NCBI GenBank assembly: GCA_033032865.1
Contig: JAWHQI010000121.1
Location: 1,178,001-1,242,000 of the forward strand
Direction of reading: 5' to 3'
Source of the DNA: Dactylorhiza incarnata
Lineage: Eukaryota; Streptophyta; Magnoliopsida; Asparagales; Orchidaceae
DNA length: 64,000 bases
Shown piece after piece: positions 51,641 through 63,263 of the stretch. The notes under the pieces are model-generated. The model did not search any database. It saw nothing but the letters and a program-made list of their open reading frames with translations, and was not told the DNA's origin. Position 1 is the stretch's first letter. Each line of letters begins with the position of its first letter. Position numbers and translations under genes: made by a program.

Positions 51641-53660
51641 TCGCATAGACTTCGTTCACAACTTTAACATACTCATCAACGATGAAATACTGAACAATTT
51701 CAACTAACGAAACTAAAGCTTCAGCACCACAGTTCACTATTTCCGAGAAAACAAAATCCCACTGACCAGAAGGAAGAAAATACCAAACATTTGACCCACT
51801 GTAAGCAAACCAAAACAGCACAAACCGAACAAGACTTAGAGTCAATGAAGGATTGCTGTCGAAGAGTCCAGGACAACACATAATGAATCCTCCTAACATC
51901 AACTAACATGGCATTGCGTATTTCATTTTTCATTGCAAAATACATTGGGTCTGCAAGAAAATATAAACATTATAATTTGAGTATTCATTAGAAATTCAAA
52001 TCATGCATGGTAAATTGACCTGGTCATAGAAGTATGGGATCAATAAGGTCAGGCATATTGCTTACATCTATAATAAATAATCCTGAAATTTCGAAGGAAA
52101 AATTGAACTAGAACAGGTCCAGTTCCAGCACTAAGAATTAAAACAAACTTGTGGAGGAAAATTTTGAGTAGCAATTTACAAAGTTACTTCAATAATACCT
52201 GACTGGAATCACTAAGGCCATCAATTTCTGCAACCATCTACCAAGAAGAATGTAGAATGATTGACTTTGCTCAAGCTCACTCAAGCATACTTCTTCTCTC
52301 ATCTCGATTGTACCGAGAAAACCAGGATACCAAGGACTCAAGTTTTCATGAGAAACCAAAATTATTGAACTAACTTCTCCCTCCTAACAATTTTCCTTGT
52401 TGATTTATGCTTCATTGATTTGACTTGATGTGTTCTTGCACCTCAAAAAATATTCCCAATTTGTTGTCTTTACTATACTACGATTCCCTTGTTGGATTCG
52501 ACATCCACTACGAATCGCTCTTTCCTACAGCTATACATTCCACTAGCTCTAACCAATCATTGCACAAGACTTGGAGTCAATGAAGGATTGCTGTTGAAGA
52601 GTCCAGGACAACACATAATGAATCTCGACCAAGGAGAGGATGATTCCAGTGATGGCTCTCGATGGAAGGAGAGGAAGGATGTGACAATGACTCAATCAAA
52701 AGGAGAGGAAGGATGTGTCGATGTCTCTACCAAAAAGAACAAGATGGCTGCAGTGGAGACTCTCAAATGTCGATGAGGACAACATAAGAAAAACTTGAGG
52801 CTCTTGACGAATGGAGAGTGTACTCACTTAGCTGGTGGAAGAATGCTTCTATGAATTGAGAAGGCTGCACCAGAGGAGCAGAAATAACTGCAGTTGAAGG
52901 TTGAGGGAGAAGGTTGTGGCCGATATCAAATTCTGTGAAAACCAACATGCTATTGGGAGTGAGTGAAAAAATGTATCGAGAAACAATTTTGCGTCTGCTT
53001 CTATGGAAATTGCGATCATTTCTACCCTAAATCTCTCATAGTCATGGTTGACAGAGACAATCGAGGAATTGCAAAGATTCAGTTGAAGCTAGTGACGAAG
53101 GTGACAGTTGTAACTTTTTCTTCAATTCTTTTTGAGGCGGCAAGGTTGTATAAGGAAATGATGTGGCTTTTATGTGAAAGAAGATGTTGCAGACGGAAAA
53201 CACACGTAACACGAGATTGAAATGCCGAAGAAGGTGTTTGCTTCGATTTGAGGCCTCATGAAATGAGCCTCCGATGCAAAGCGAGTTGATTCACAACAAC
53301 AACCAATGAGGAACGGGACAAGCTGCATGCAACCACCGATAAAATTAGTTCTAATAGCACATAAAATCTTTGAGTCACCTATATGAGGAAATAAAGTGGA
53401 AACACTATTAAAGGCAATTTTGGGGAATGTGTGTAATTGTTCAAAATAGAACCACTTTTTTATAGGGAAAAATAGTATCTGCAATGACGTCCCTGAAAAG
53501 ATAAAATAAACAATGAAGAACCCTATATTTTTCATTGTAATCAGTGGCCTCACTTTGGTATTGGAAAAATAGTATCTGCAATAAACTCTTTTCATTAAGG
53601 CTATTCTTGTAACAATATTGTGTGCAAGCATCCGTTGTAAGTCATTTCTAATTTAAATAA
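51641..53660. other. Low-copy-looking region with unrecognised coding-like fragments
   Basis: Several ORFs occur on both strands (for example minus 51,537-51,945, plus 52,489-52,776, minus 53,170-53,631), none with a recognised domain. On the minus strand two segments have exon-like borders: one ending before a GT at about 52,201 (contains EMREEVCLSELEQSQSFYI) and one starting after an AG at about 51,950 (MYFAMKNEIRNAM). A 65-bp segment at 51,826-51,892 recurs at 52,560-52,626 (GTCCAGGACAACACATAATGAATC). This could be a decayed host gene; product unknown. Confidence 0.35.
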
Positions 53661-54644
53661 CTTCTCTTTCAAAGTCGTTTTGTAAGAAATTTTGGATGCC
53701 ATCTACCTTAGTTCTCTTCTATGAAGCCTCCCAAGCATAGATCTTGATGAAGTGAAAATCCTTAACCCTCCCTCTCATCCTCTATGAGCTCCTTTCGCCT
53801 CTATGACAAGGGGGAACTCCCCTCTCAGCTGGTTTGGTGAAGTGGAAGCAAAAGGGGTAAGAAGGACTTGAAAAGGGGATTTAATAAGAAAATGGACTCA
53901 CGAATCAACACCAAGGAATGCTCACATACCCTCCCCACTTCAGCTAGTGTTTCTGTGAACACAGAAGTTAACCGATTTGAGTAATTAAATCCTAATTAGG
54001 ACAAAGTTTCCAGGTCAGGTGGAAAAGCTATTTTTTTTATTTTCAAAGTTATCGCCGACGATAGCTCCAAATCTAGGGTATTTCTTTTTGGGCTTTTTCT
54101 TTCGTGTCGGTTGTTTCCAATTGATCGGTTTAGTCCCAGTGCTTCTTTAGCCAATAACAATTAAATTAGTTATATCCTCGCCATAATTGAGATTGAAATA
54201 TAGATTTCATTGATTGCGAATATTTGGTTCTTACACCTTGGATGATTTAACTCATGATTGTTAACACGGGTGTATTCCCATCATCACTTCATTTCACTGA
54301 CTTGTAAGTCACATGTCACAGACCCAATGGCCATTTAACTTGTAACCTTGCAATTGAGCCATGAGAACTTGGCAAGGCCATTCCTATTCCACGCCTTTCC
54401 CAAAACTTACAAATCTAACACGTTTTTTTAAAATTTTATAGCAGAGCAAAATCCTTAGTTGAGAGTGTCCTTCCAAATGAGAGAACTAATTAACTTAGGG
54501 GCTTGGGAATCTTTTCCCAAGAAATCATCATTCTCCACATTTATTTGCAGTTAACAGAGCACTTTAGCATTTTCCTGCATATCTGTGTTTCAGAATATAT
54601 GTTATCATGCACTAGAACCAACTCTATATTGCTAATTTTTTCAG
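53661..54644. other. Sequence upstream of the GNAT-like exon
   Basis: Mixed composition, no recognised exon. Possible short exon-like text after an AG at about 54,445 has stops in every frame. Confidence 0.4.
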
Positions 54645-54951
<307 letters not shown>

Positions 54952-55480
54952 TAGAAAGAGGGAACATTCATTTTTTTTCATTCTTATCAGCTGTACGCCT
55001 TCCGATCAGTCCCGGTTTATGAGTTCTATCTTTCCATTCATTTGTGGGGGAGTATATTTGATTTTAACTCTTATTTCCATAAACTTTTTGTCAAGCTCTT
55101 GCTATGCTATGTTTGGACTACTTGTGTTTGGCATTATTAATCTGCCGGCTTTGTTCATGTTCAGCGCTGCTTAGGGGGCTCATAATTCTCTTACATATTT
55201 TTTTTTTGAAAAATCTCTAGCAATGCTACTTTCTAGTCTGTCCCATTTAATTTCTCCATATTTTCTGAGCATTAGTTGGCTTCCTCTATATACTTAAACC
55301 TGGTAAATGCCTATTTTTGCATTACCTTTATTCTATTATGTTCTATATTACCTCTTGTTCAATATTAACCATTTCTTTAGAGCATTGGGTTAAATACCTA
55401 TTCCTTAGAGCATTGTGTATAATTATGGATGTACCTATACTCACATTATCATTATTTTTGTCGTCATCATCATCCTCAGT

Positions 55481-55790
55481 AGCCTTATAGAAGTTGGCTA
55501 ATGAATCTTTACACGTTCCTTTTGTTCAGTGATTCATGAGGACTTAACTTCATATTTTTTTAACTTCTATCAACATTACTGTTAGCCTGCCTTTTTCTTC
55601 TCTCTCACATCTATTTTATCTTTTTTACCAGCCTTATACAAGTTGGCTCATGAATCTATACTCATTCCTTCTTTGTTTAGTGATTCATGAGGTTTTAATT
55701 CCTTTTTTTAATATTTTTTCAATTCTGTCAACATTACTGTTAGTCCGTCTTTTTCTTCTTTCTCCTGCATTTATTTTATCTTCCTGGCTT
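55481..55790. repeat. Tandem duplication of about 152 bp
   Basis: Unit 1 (about 55,481-55,631) and unit 2 (about 55,632-55,786) share AGCCTTATA(G/C)AAGTTGGCT, GTGATTCATGAGG and CAACATTACTGTTAG; about 85 per cent alike. The surrounding 54,832-56,000 is T-rich and shows no gene. Confidence 0.85.
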
Positions 55791-56009
55791 ACTAAACCTT
55801 CCATTGCAAATTCATTTATATTTCTATGACGTTGTTTTCTCCATCTCTCAGAGACTATATTTCAACTTATTCTCCATAGTTACCACAAATCCATTTTAGC
55901 ATTCTCATTTCTATCACATATAGATTAACTATAAGTGACTCCTATATATTCCAATACTCAAAATCCATATAAAATAGTCCGATGGTTGTTATGCAAGGTT
56001 TAGTCCTGG

Positions 56010-56217
56010 GTAATCATGATATTTTATCATAGTTGAAAGATGAAATAAGATATAATCTAACATATTTTCATTACAATGCTCCTCTATATATGCACAAAGG
56101 AGGAGATCCTAAAGCAAGATTAGTGGTGTGTGTCTAAATACAAGGAGGAAAAATGGGTCTTATATGTGGGCCTCAACAATGGGCTATTTAACTCATAAAA
56201 TATGCTATAATTCAACT
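56010..56217 (-). mobile_element. Probable 3' LTR of the outer copia element
   Basis: In minus sense it starts TGAATTATAGC directly after the purine tract and contains a TATA-like CATATATAGAGGAGC near 56,085. The far end (about 56,010) is a guess, because no second LTR of this element was identified. Confidence 0.5.
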
Positions 56218-56813
56218 CCCCCTTCAAGATGGGAGTATATGTTGACCATTCCCATCTTGGAGATGTTATCGGCGAAGTTGTCACAGCTCAAGCCTTTAGT
56301 GAAGATGTCTGCCAGTTGATCTTGAGATTGAACAAAAGGAGTGCAAATATTGTCTTTGTCTAGGTGGTCTTTGATAAAGTGTCTATCGATCTCAACATGC
56401 TTTGTTCGATCATGCTGAACAGGATTATGAGCAATGTTGATAGCCGCTTTATTGTCACAGTATAGTCGTATAAGCTTCCCATCTTGTAGTCCTAAATTAT
56501 GTATTAGAGATTTGAGCCAGAGCCCTTCACATACCCCCTGTGACATTGCTCTGTATTATGCTTCTGTACTAGGCCTTGCTACTACTACATTTTGTTTCTT
56601 ACTTCACCAGGTCACGAGGTTTCCTCTAACAAAGGAGCAATATCCGGTGGTTGACTTTCGTTCGTCTTGGCTTCCAGCCCAATCAATGTTTGTATATACT
56701 TCGACATTCAAATGCTCGTTCCAAGAGAATATGAGTCCTCGACCATGAGATTTCTTTAGGTACCGTAGCACTCTCATAGCGGCTTCTTGATGTCTTGGTT
56801 TGGGAGAATGCAT
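56205..56813 (-). pseudogene. Outer copia element, RNase H part
   Basis: Minus-strand frames read MHSPKPRHQEAAMRVLRYL, VEVYTNIDWAGSQDERKSTT and, after a frame change near 56,590, LYCDNKAAINIAHNPVQHDR and VEIDRHFIKDHLD, the standard copia RNase H order. In the family the first Asp motif is YTDADWAG; here it is YTNIDWAG. The rest of the gene lies at 61,696-63,263, because a second copia element is inserted at 56,819. Confidence 0.9.
56218..56228 (-). promoter_or_regulatory. Polypurine tract of the outer copia element
   Basis: The minus strand reads GAAGGGGGAGT directly after the RNase H ORF and before the presumed LTR. Confidence 0.75.
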
Positions 56814-56818
56814 GTATC
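56814..56818. repeat. Target-site duplication GTATC, left copy
   Basis: GTATC here and at 61,696-61,700 flanks the inner copia element. Removing the element restores continuity between the RT end and the RNase H start of the outer copia. Confidence 0.85.
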
Positions 56819-56969
56819 AGTAGAAACCGATAGGGAGAGAAAGATTATCTTCTATTATTGAGCCCAATAGGGTTATATAAAGGAAACACAACGAGTCCAA
56901 ACCTCAAACAGGTGAGGTGGGACAAATACGGAAATACATAAAATAATAAACACGAACAATAACCCAATA
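56819..56969 (-). mobile_element. 3' LTR of the inner copia element
   Basis: 151 bp; the minus strand starts TATTGGGTTATTGTTCG after the purine tract and ends CGGTTTCTACT. A TATA-like TTATATAACCC lies in the middle. Compared with the inverted 5' LTR it has 21 extra bases near its start. Confidence 0.85.
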
Positions 56970-56984
56970 CTCCCCCTCAAGCTG
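56970..56984 (-). promoter_or_regulatory. Polypurine tract of the inner copia element
   Basis: The minus strand reads GCTTGAGGGGGAG immediately before the LTR start; it overlaps the last codons of the polyprotein. Confidence 0.8.
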
Positions 56985-59900
56985 GAGCGAAGATATCAAG
57001 CAAGCCCAGCTTGCCATAAGTGGAGAGAAGTCGGGAAGGTCCAACAGCCTTAGTAAAGGCATCCGCAATCTGATCATCAGAGGGAACATACGAGGCAGAA
57101 AGAATCCATGAGCGGATGTGCTCCCTGAGAAAGTGAATGTCCACCTCAATATGCTTTGTCCGCTCGTGCAAGACAGAATCAGAAGCAAGCATGAGAGCAG
57201 ACTGATTGTCACAAGCCAACGTTGAAGAGCAGGTAGGAGGAAAACCAAGCTCAGTCAAGAGAGTACAAATACAGAGGAGCTCAGTGGCGCCATGGGCCAT
57301 AGCTCTGTACTCAGCCTTAGCAGAGGAACGAGATACAACGCTCTGCTTCTTGCTCTTCCAGGAAATAAGATTGCCACCATAGAACGTGCACATCCCAGAA
57401 GTAGATCGACGATCAGTGAGGGAGCCAGCATAGTCAGAGTCGGTGTAACATGAAAGATCTGTGGATGGCGATGAACGGTAGAAGAGGCCGAGGCCAGGTG
57501 ATCCCTTCAAGTAGTGAAGGATCCGTAATACAGCATCAAGGTGAGCGGTCCGGGGAGCATGCATGAACTGACTGACAATGCTCACAGCAAAGCTAATATC
57601 AGGACGAGTATTGGTCAAGTAGATGAGTCTTCCAACAAGTCGCTGGTATCTGCCAGGATCAGTGAGAGGTTCGCCAGATTCGGCGTGCAAGCGGTGTTTC
57701 GGGTCCATGGGAGTAGATACTGGGGAGCACCCAAGAAGACCAGTATCACTCAAGAGGTCAAGGGTGTACTTGCGCTGAGACAAAGAAATCCCCTGGTGAG
57801 ATCTAGCAACTTCAATTCCGAGAAAGTACTTTAGAGGTCCCAAATCTTTGACTTCAAACGCCTTTCGAAGGACTTCTTTGATCTGAGTTATTCCAGAGTT
57901 GTCGTCGTCGGTAAGGATGATGTCACCCACATAGACAAGAATAATGACTCTACGGCCATCCGCTGCAGTCCGAACAAAGCAAGTATGATCGGCATGACAT
58001 CTGGTGAACCCAGCCTGAAGCACAACAGAGCCGAAACATTCAAACCACGCCCGAGGGGACTGCTTCAGCCCATATATGGACTTCTGCAAGAGGCACACAC
58101 GACCCAAATACTCCCCTTGAAGTTTGTACCCGGGCGGCGGGTCCATATAAATTTCCTCAACCAAATCGCCATTGAGGAAGGCATTCTTCACATCTAGCTG
58201 ATGAAGAGGCCACCTATGGCAGGTAGCAAGGGAGATAAGGAGGCGAACAATTGTCAGCTTGGCGACAGGGGCAAAGGTCACCCCGTAATCATCCGGAGTC
58301 TGGGTGAATCCCTTCGCAACGAGACGCGCCTTGTAGCGGTCCAAAGATCCACCAGCATTATACTTAACAGTATAGATCCAACGGCAACCAACAGTCCGCT
58401 TGCCGGCAGGTAGCGGAACAAGACGCCAGGTCCCAGTCTTGTGTAAGGCAGACATCTCAGCCTCCATGGCTGTCACCCACTCAGGATGCTGGAGAGCCTC
58501 AGTAGTCGACCGGGGAATACAAATCTGGTCGGTGGCGGAGAGGTAAGCCCGGTAACCCTGTGAGAGGCGCTGATAGGACACAAAACTAGCCAAAGGGTGA
58601 GCAGTAACAGGTAAACGCTTACCTTTGCGAATAGTAATAGGTAAATCAAGAGAAGGAATGTCACCTGCCGGAGGAAGCGGCACCAGGTCCCGTGAGCTGG
58701 GTGCAACCAGTGGATCCCGAAGGATGGGGTGAATGTCGGAAGGACCACGGGGGGCACGAGAATACTGATGTAGGGGAACGGACTCGGGAATGGGAGCAAT
58801 GGAGACTGGTGTAAGGGGAACAGGAGCAGGCTGTGGTGGTGGAGAGGGTGGCACATGGGCGTCAACGGGAGAGGAAGGAGGGGAGTAGAACGGAACGTCT
58901 TCAAAGAACGTGACATCCAAAGTGTGAAACGTTTTGCGAGAGCAGGGGTCAAAGCACCGGTACCCCTTGGACGAGGAGGAATAGCCCAAAAAGACGCAGC
59001 GGATCGCTTTGTTATCCAGCTTAGTCCGAGTGGGGCTACGATCCTGGACAAAGCAAACACACCCGAACACCCGTAGTGGAACGGGAAATAGGGGGCGGCT
59101 GGGAGAGAGGAGACTAAGGGGAACACGCCACTGAAGAGGCTGGCATGGCAGCCGGTTAACCAGGAAGGTGCCCGTAAGGAGGGCAGCACTCCAAAAAGAC
59201 TTGGGGATATGAGACCCACGAAGGAGGCACCGGGTGACATTCAGGAGATGGCGGTTCTTGCGTTCCGCCAGACCATTCTGTTCCGGGGTATAAGGACAGG
59301 AGAATTGGTGAAGAGTTCCTTGGCTGGCAAGGAAATTAGTAAAGGGGGACGAAGTGTACTCCCCCCCCCCCCCCCCCCCCCCCCCCCCCGTTATCAGAGC
59401 GGAGGACACGAATACGAGAGGAAAATTGGGTAGTAACCATCGCCGAAAATTGAACATATAAATCAAAAACTTCAGATTTAGAACGCATGAGATAGAGCCA
59501 ACAACATCTAGTAAAATCATCAATGAAGGAAACAAAATACCGAAATCCATCATAAGAAACAACCGGGGCAGGGCCCCAAACATCCGAGTGAACAATATCA
59601 AAAGGTGCTGAAGTACGGGAAACAGAAACAGGATAGGAAGTGCGTGTGTGTTTGCTGAGTTCACACACATCACACTGAAAAGAGTGCCCGAAAGTGACAC
59701 TCGGAAACAGAGATGATACAATCTTAGGACTGGCGTGTCCTAGTCTGGCATGCCAGAGAGCAGGAGCGGTAGTAGCAGCGGTGCAGGTCGGCAAGGGGAG
59801 ACTGGTCAATGGTGGAGGAGGAGGAGGAAGATCCAACTGGTAAAGCCCGTCGCGCTCACGGCCGTAGCCAAAAGTCTTCCTCGTGGTCAGGTCCTGAAAA

Positions 59901-61248
59901 ACACAACCAGAAGGGAAGAAAGTCACCGAGCAGTGTAAGGAGCGAGTCAATTGACTAACAGATAAAAGATTTAAAGTAAATTTGGGAACATGGAGGACAG
60001 AGTCCAACGAAAAGGAGGGAGATAAGTGAGTCGTGCCCTGGTGAAGAATGGGTGTCACAGAGCCATCAGCAAGACGAACCTGGCGATGGACACCCGAAGG
60101 CACAAGGGAAGAGAGTAACTGGGGCTCACCAGTCATGTGATCAGTGGCACCAGAATCTATCACCCATGGTGAGGCAGGTCCCGCTTTGGTGACCTGTAGG
60201 GCCATCGAAGTACCTGAGGCAGATGCTGAAGTGGACGACGGCTTCTGAAGCTGAAGCTGGGACTGAAGTTCCTGAACTTGAGCCATAAGGTGACTCCAGT
60301 CAGCAGAGGAGGTCTCAGACGGAGCAGAGGATCCAGGCTGGCAAGTAAGGTCAGAAGAAGCAGCAGCCGCCGTGCGCGGAGCAGTGGACTACGGGCGAAG
60401 GTGAGGAAAGAGCAACCAGCATCTTGACTTCTCATGGCCGGTCCGGAGACAATGCTGACACTGAACAGAGGCGAACGGACTCCCGCGTCCACTAGCTCGA
60501 CCCCGGGGGGCAGAAGAACGCCCCCCCCCCCCCCCCCCCGGGCCGAGGGAGTGCGGCTCGAAGCAAGGGCCATCTGGTCCGGAGGGGGGGGGGGGGTTAA
60601 GGCCGGAACAGGAGGAGCAGTCAAACGAGCCCGGCGCTCATGTTCCTCCACCATGGAGTAGGCATCCAAAATATCCGGAAGAGGGTTCATGCTGACAATT
60701 TGAACCATAATCTGCTCAAACTCTGGTCGTAATCCCATCAGGAACTGGTAGATCTCACGCTTTTCCTGACGCCTCTTGGCAACCAGCATATCCTCAGCAT
60801 GAGGAAAAGCAGTGAGAGGCTCAAGATCAGAAAGTTCCTGGAAGCGGCCAGAAAGAAAAGTGAAATACTCATGCACAGAGCGATCACCTTGACAAGCAGT
60901 GGAGATCTCCTGGAAGACAGAGTAAATCCGCGTATCCACACGAGTGTGCCCATAAGTCCGAGTCAAGGCAGCCCAAAGAGACGTAACAGAATCAAAACAC
61001 ATAAACTGCTCATAAATGCGGGGCTCCATGGAGCATTGGAGCCATCTGAGAATCTTGAAATTTTCAGTGCGCCACTGACGGGCGGCCTTGTCTTCTGCGG
61101 GCTTAGGAACCCCATTAGGTTCAAGCCAATCAAGTTTGTCATGTCCGGCGAGATGGACACGCACGGAGTTGGACCAAGCAATGAAGTTCTTCTCATTGAG
61201 AAGGGTGGTGGTGATTCGACGGGCAAAGCCTTCATTCGAAGAATCCAT
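56977..61248 (-). pseudogene. Gag-Pol polyprotein of the inner copia element
   Basis: The ATG at 61,246-61,248 opens Gag (MDSSNEGF; capsid with NEKNFIAWSNSVRVHL and SLWAALTRTYG). One zinc knuckle, CQHCLRTGHEKSRC, lies near 60,425-60,466. Then come protease (WVIDSGATDHMTG), GAG-pre-integrase (WHARLGHAS with CDVCELSKH), integrase (HSDVWGP, LRSDNGG, PEQNGLAERKN: D, D, E present), RT and RNase H (CYTDSDYAGS, ACDNQSALML, HIEVDIHFLREH). Defects: a C run of 19 bases at 60,521 and one of 29 at 59,361 each shift the frame; a TAG lies near 60,387; and the RT motif YVDD reads YVGD (Gly codon at 57,925-57,927). Otherwise the last 800 codons are open, so decay is slight. Confidence 0.92.
59361..59389. repeat. 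C homopolymer, 29 bases, in the integrase coding region
   Basis: It lies at the Gly-Gly codons after the second catalytic Asp (SDNGG). An uninterrupted gene would need about 7 G here; the surplus of 22 shifts the frame. Similar runs are at 60,521-60,539 (19 C) and 60,584-60,596 (13 G). Confidence 0.92.
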
Positions 61249-61527
61249 GGAGAGGGATCAAGAACAATGCGAAAGGAAGGGGAAGAAGCCCCAACGGAAG
61301 CAAGGGGAATAAACCATTACGTGAAAGGGGGGGATCCCATCTCCAAAGACCACGAAAATGAAAGAGAGGAAGGTAGAGAATCTAGGGCATTGAGGTGAAA
61401 GAGGAATACAGGATCAGGATCGGCTGTAGTAGCGACAGCGGGATCGGATACGTGATCATGAAGTGGATGCGGGAGGCGGTATCGGAAGCGGGATGCTTAC
61501 ATTCCGACGGAGGAGGAGGAGGCTAGG
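61249..61527 (-). other. Leader of the inner copia element
   Basis: Lies between the polyprotein start and the inverted LTR. It contains GATCCCATC and CGATCCCGCTGTCG-like words, usual in plant copia leaders. No gene is seen. Confidence 0.6.
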
Positions 61528-61545
61528 GCAGATACTATTGGGTTA

Positions 61546-61674
61546 TGTATTTCCGTATTTGTCCCACCTCACCTGTTTGAGGTTTGGACTCGTTGTGTTT
61601 CCTTTATATAACCCTATTGGGCTCAATAATAGAAGATAATCTTTCTCTCCCTATCGGTTTCTACTTGGTATCAG
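61546..61674 (+). mobile_element. 5' LTR of the inner copia element, inverted
   Basis: This is the same sequence as the 3' LTR at 56,819-56,938 but on the opposite strand. It lacks the first 31 bases of the LTR up to TGTATTTCC. Confidence 0.9.
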
Positions 61675-61685
61675 AGCCCCCTGTT
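61675..61685 (+). promoter_or_regulatory. Primer-binding site of the inner copia element, inverted
   Basis: The plus strand reads TTGGTATCAGAGCC after CGGTTTCTAC, a full match to the initiator-Met tRNA primer site, but pointing away from the polyprotein it should serve. It spans 61,674-61,687 approximately. Confidence 0.88.
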
Positions 61686-61695
61686 TAACCCAATA

Positions 61696-63263
61696 GTATC
61701 TGCTAAGGATCTCAACATCACGTGTGATATCAGGGCGAGTGTGTGTGAGGTAGATTAACCTTCCCACTAGTCTTTGATAACTAGAGGAGTTCACCTTCTC
61801 ACCATCCTTGTCTTCATCAATTTTACAGTTTGCTTCAATGGGTGTATCTGTCGGAGCACAACCAAGCATCTCTATTTCCTCTAGTAGATCTAGGACATAT
61901 TTCCTTTGTGAAATGAAGATTCCACGGTCAGACCGTGCAACTTCAATTCCTAAGAAACATTTTAACTTTCCTAGATCCTTGACTTCGAATTCCTTGCATA
62001 GACGTGTTTTCAACCTCGTGATTTCTTCCAAATCATTTCCCGTGATGATGATATCGTTGACATAGACGATGAGAACAACCACCTTCTCAGCTTTTCTCTT
62101 AACAAAGATGGTATGATCGGAGTGACCCTGTTTGTATCCCAATAGAGTCATAGCCTTTTGGAAATTTTCAAACCAAACCCTGGGATATTGCTTCAACTCA
62201 TAGAGAGATTTTTGAAATTGACAGACTTTCCCTTCTGCCCCTTGCTTCAAGAAACTTGTCAGAAACTTCATGTATACCTCTTCTTCAAGATCTCCATGTA
62301 AGAAGACATTTTTGACATCCATTTGCTAGAGATCCCATCCAAGGCATGCAACACATGATAAAATAATGCGGATCGAGTCCATTTTGGCAACTGGCGCAAA
62401 CGTCTCATGATAATCCACACCAGGGGTTTGGGTCATCCCTGAGCAACAAAACGTGCCTTGTATCCCTCGACGACACCTTCTTGATTCTGCTTGATAGAGA
62501 ATACCCATTTAGAGCCAACAATTTTGTTTTCCAGATGGGAGGTGTGACCGAGTCTAGGTTTGGTTCTTCTCTAATGCATACATCTCTTCTTCCATTGCCT
62601 TTCTCCATTTTGGTATATTTATTGTTTACTGCCCAGTGTTAGGAATACGAGCAGAGGCCAAAGAGGAGATGAATGCTTTATGTGCCTTTGTCAGATTGTG
62701 ATATGAGATATAATTTACAATTGCGTATGTAGAAAAGGTTGACTTACATTTCCAACGTATGAGAGGTTGATGGAGGTCTTCATCAGAGTCTGGTTCAGAA
62801 GAGTGTATCAGTTGTGGTGGAATGACATGGGTTTGTAGCACCTTAACACCAACATTACATCTATGATAGACCTGGGGTAGAGGAGAAATAAGTCCCGAAA
62901 CAACAAGGACTAGAGGTTGCATAGGAGTGGATACGGTAGTTGAATCCGCAGTAGGAGTAGTTGGATCTGCAGTAGGAGTAGCTGGGTTCGCATGAGTAGT
63001 TGAAATATTTGGAAGGATGTGAATGAGAAAAGTTGGAATGACGTCGACATCGGTGTCCTGCTCCCGCTGACGTGAGCCAAAGAATTTTTCCCTTCACGGA
63101 ATGTCACATCCATGGTACAGAAGAAACGGCGAGAGGCGGGATGATAACAACGATAGCCTTTCGTAGTAGAGGAGTAGCCAACAAAAACACATTTAAGGGA
63201 ACGTGCATTTAATTTATCACGTGTGTTGAAGAATGTGGAGAAAACATACACATTCGAACGCAC
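61696..63263 (-). pseudogene. Outer copia element, integrase end and RT
   Basis: Minus-strand frames in order: FNTRDKLNARSLKCVFVGY and KGYRCYHPASRRFFCTMDVTF (integrase end), a Ser/Pro/Leu linker, then HETFAPVAKMDSIRIILS, DVKNVFLHGDLEEEVYM, LYELKQYPRVWF and the RT motif position, which reads YVNDI where YVDDI is usual (Asn codon at 62,056-62,058), FLGIEVARSDRGIFISQRK and YLTHTRPDI. Frame changes lie near 62,325, 62,500 and 62,930. It resumes at 56,813. Tork-like by motif; gag, protease and the integrase core are missing. Confidence 0.9.

Larger units (their letters stand above)
56819..61695 (-). mobile_element. Inner copia element, Ale/Retrofit-like, with inverted 5' LTR
   Basis: About 4.88 kb. 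It has short LTRs (about 150 bp), a single gag-pol polyprotein on the minus strand, and GTATC flanks. The 3' LTR (56,819-56,969) is in the expected minus orientation; the 5' LTR with its primer site (about 61,546-61,685) is in plus orientation. Short LTRs and one long polyprotein are typical of the Ale/Retrofit lineage; this assignment is by structure and motif. Confidence 0.88.
61528..61703. repeat. 18-bp inverted repeats around the flipped LTR and primer site
   Basis: GCAGATACTATTGGGTTA at 61,528-61,545 is the exact reverse complement of 61,686-61,703. Between them lie the LTR in plus orientation (to 61,674) and its primer site (61,676-61,688 region). Eight of the 18 bases (GCAGATAC) are flanking DNA of the outer copia element, and ten are the LTR start. 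Confidence 0.92.

Noticed and set aside
51537..51902. 121-codon minus-strand ORF as a novel membrane-like protein
   Set aside because: Its 3' part overlaps the antisense of a decayed gypsy pol, and hydrophobicity comes from T-rich DNA; it has no recognised family. Mentioned only as an unrecognised fragment.
53170..53631. 153-codon minus-strand ORF
   Set aside because: No recognised domain, odd composition and no supporting neighbours; cannot be supported as a gene.
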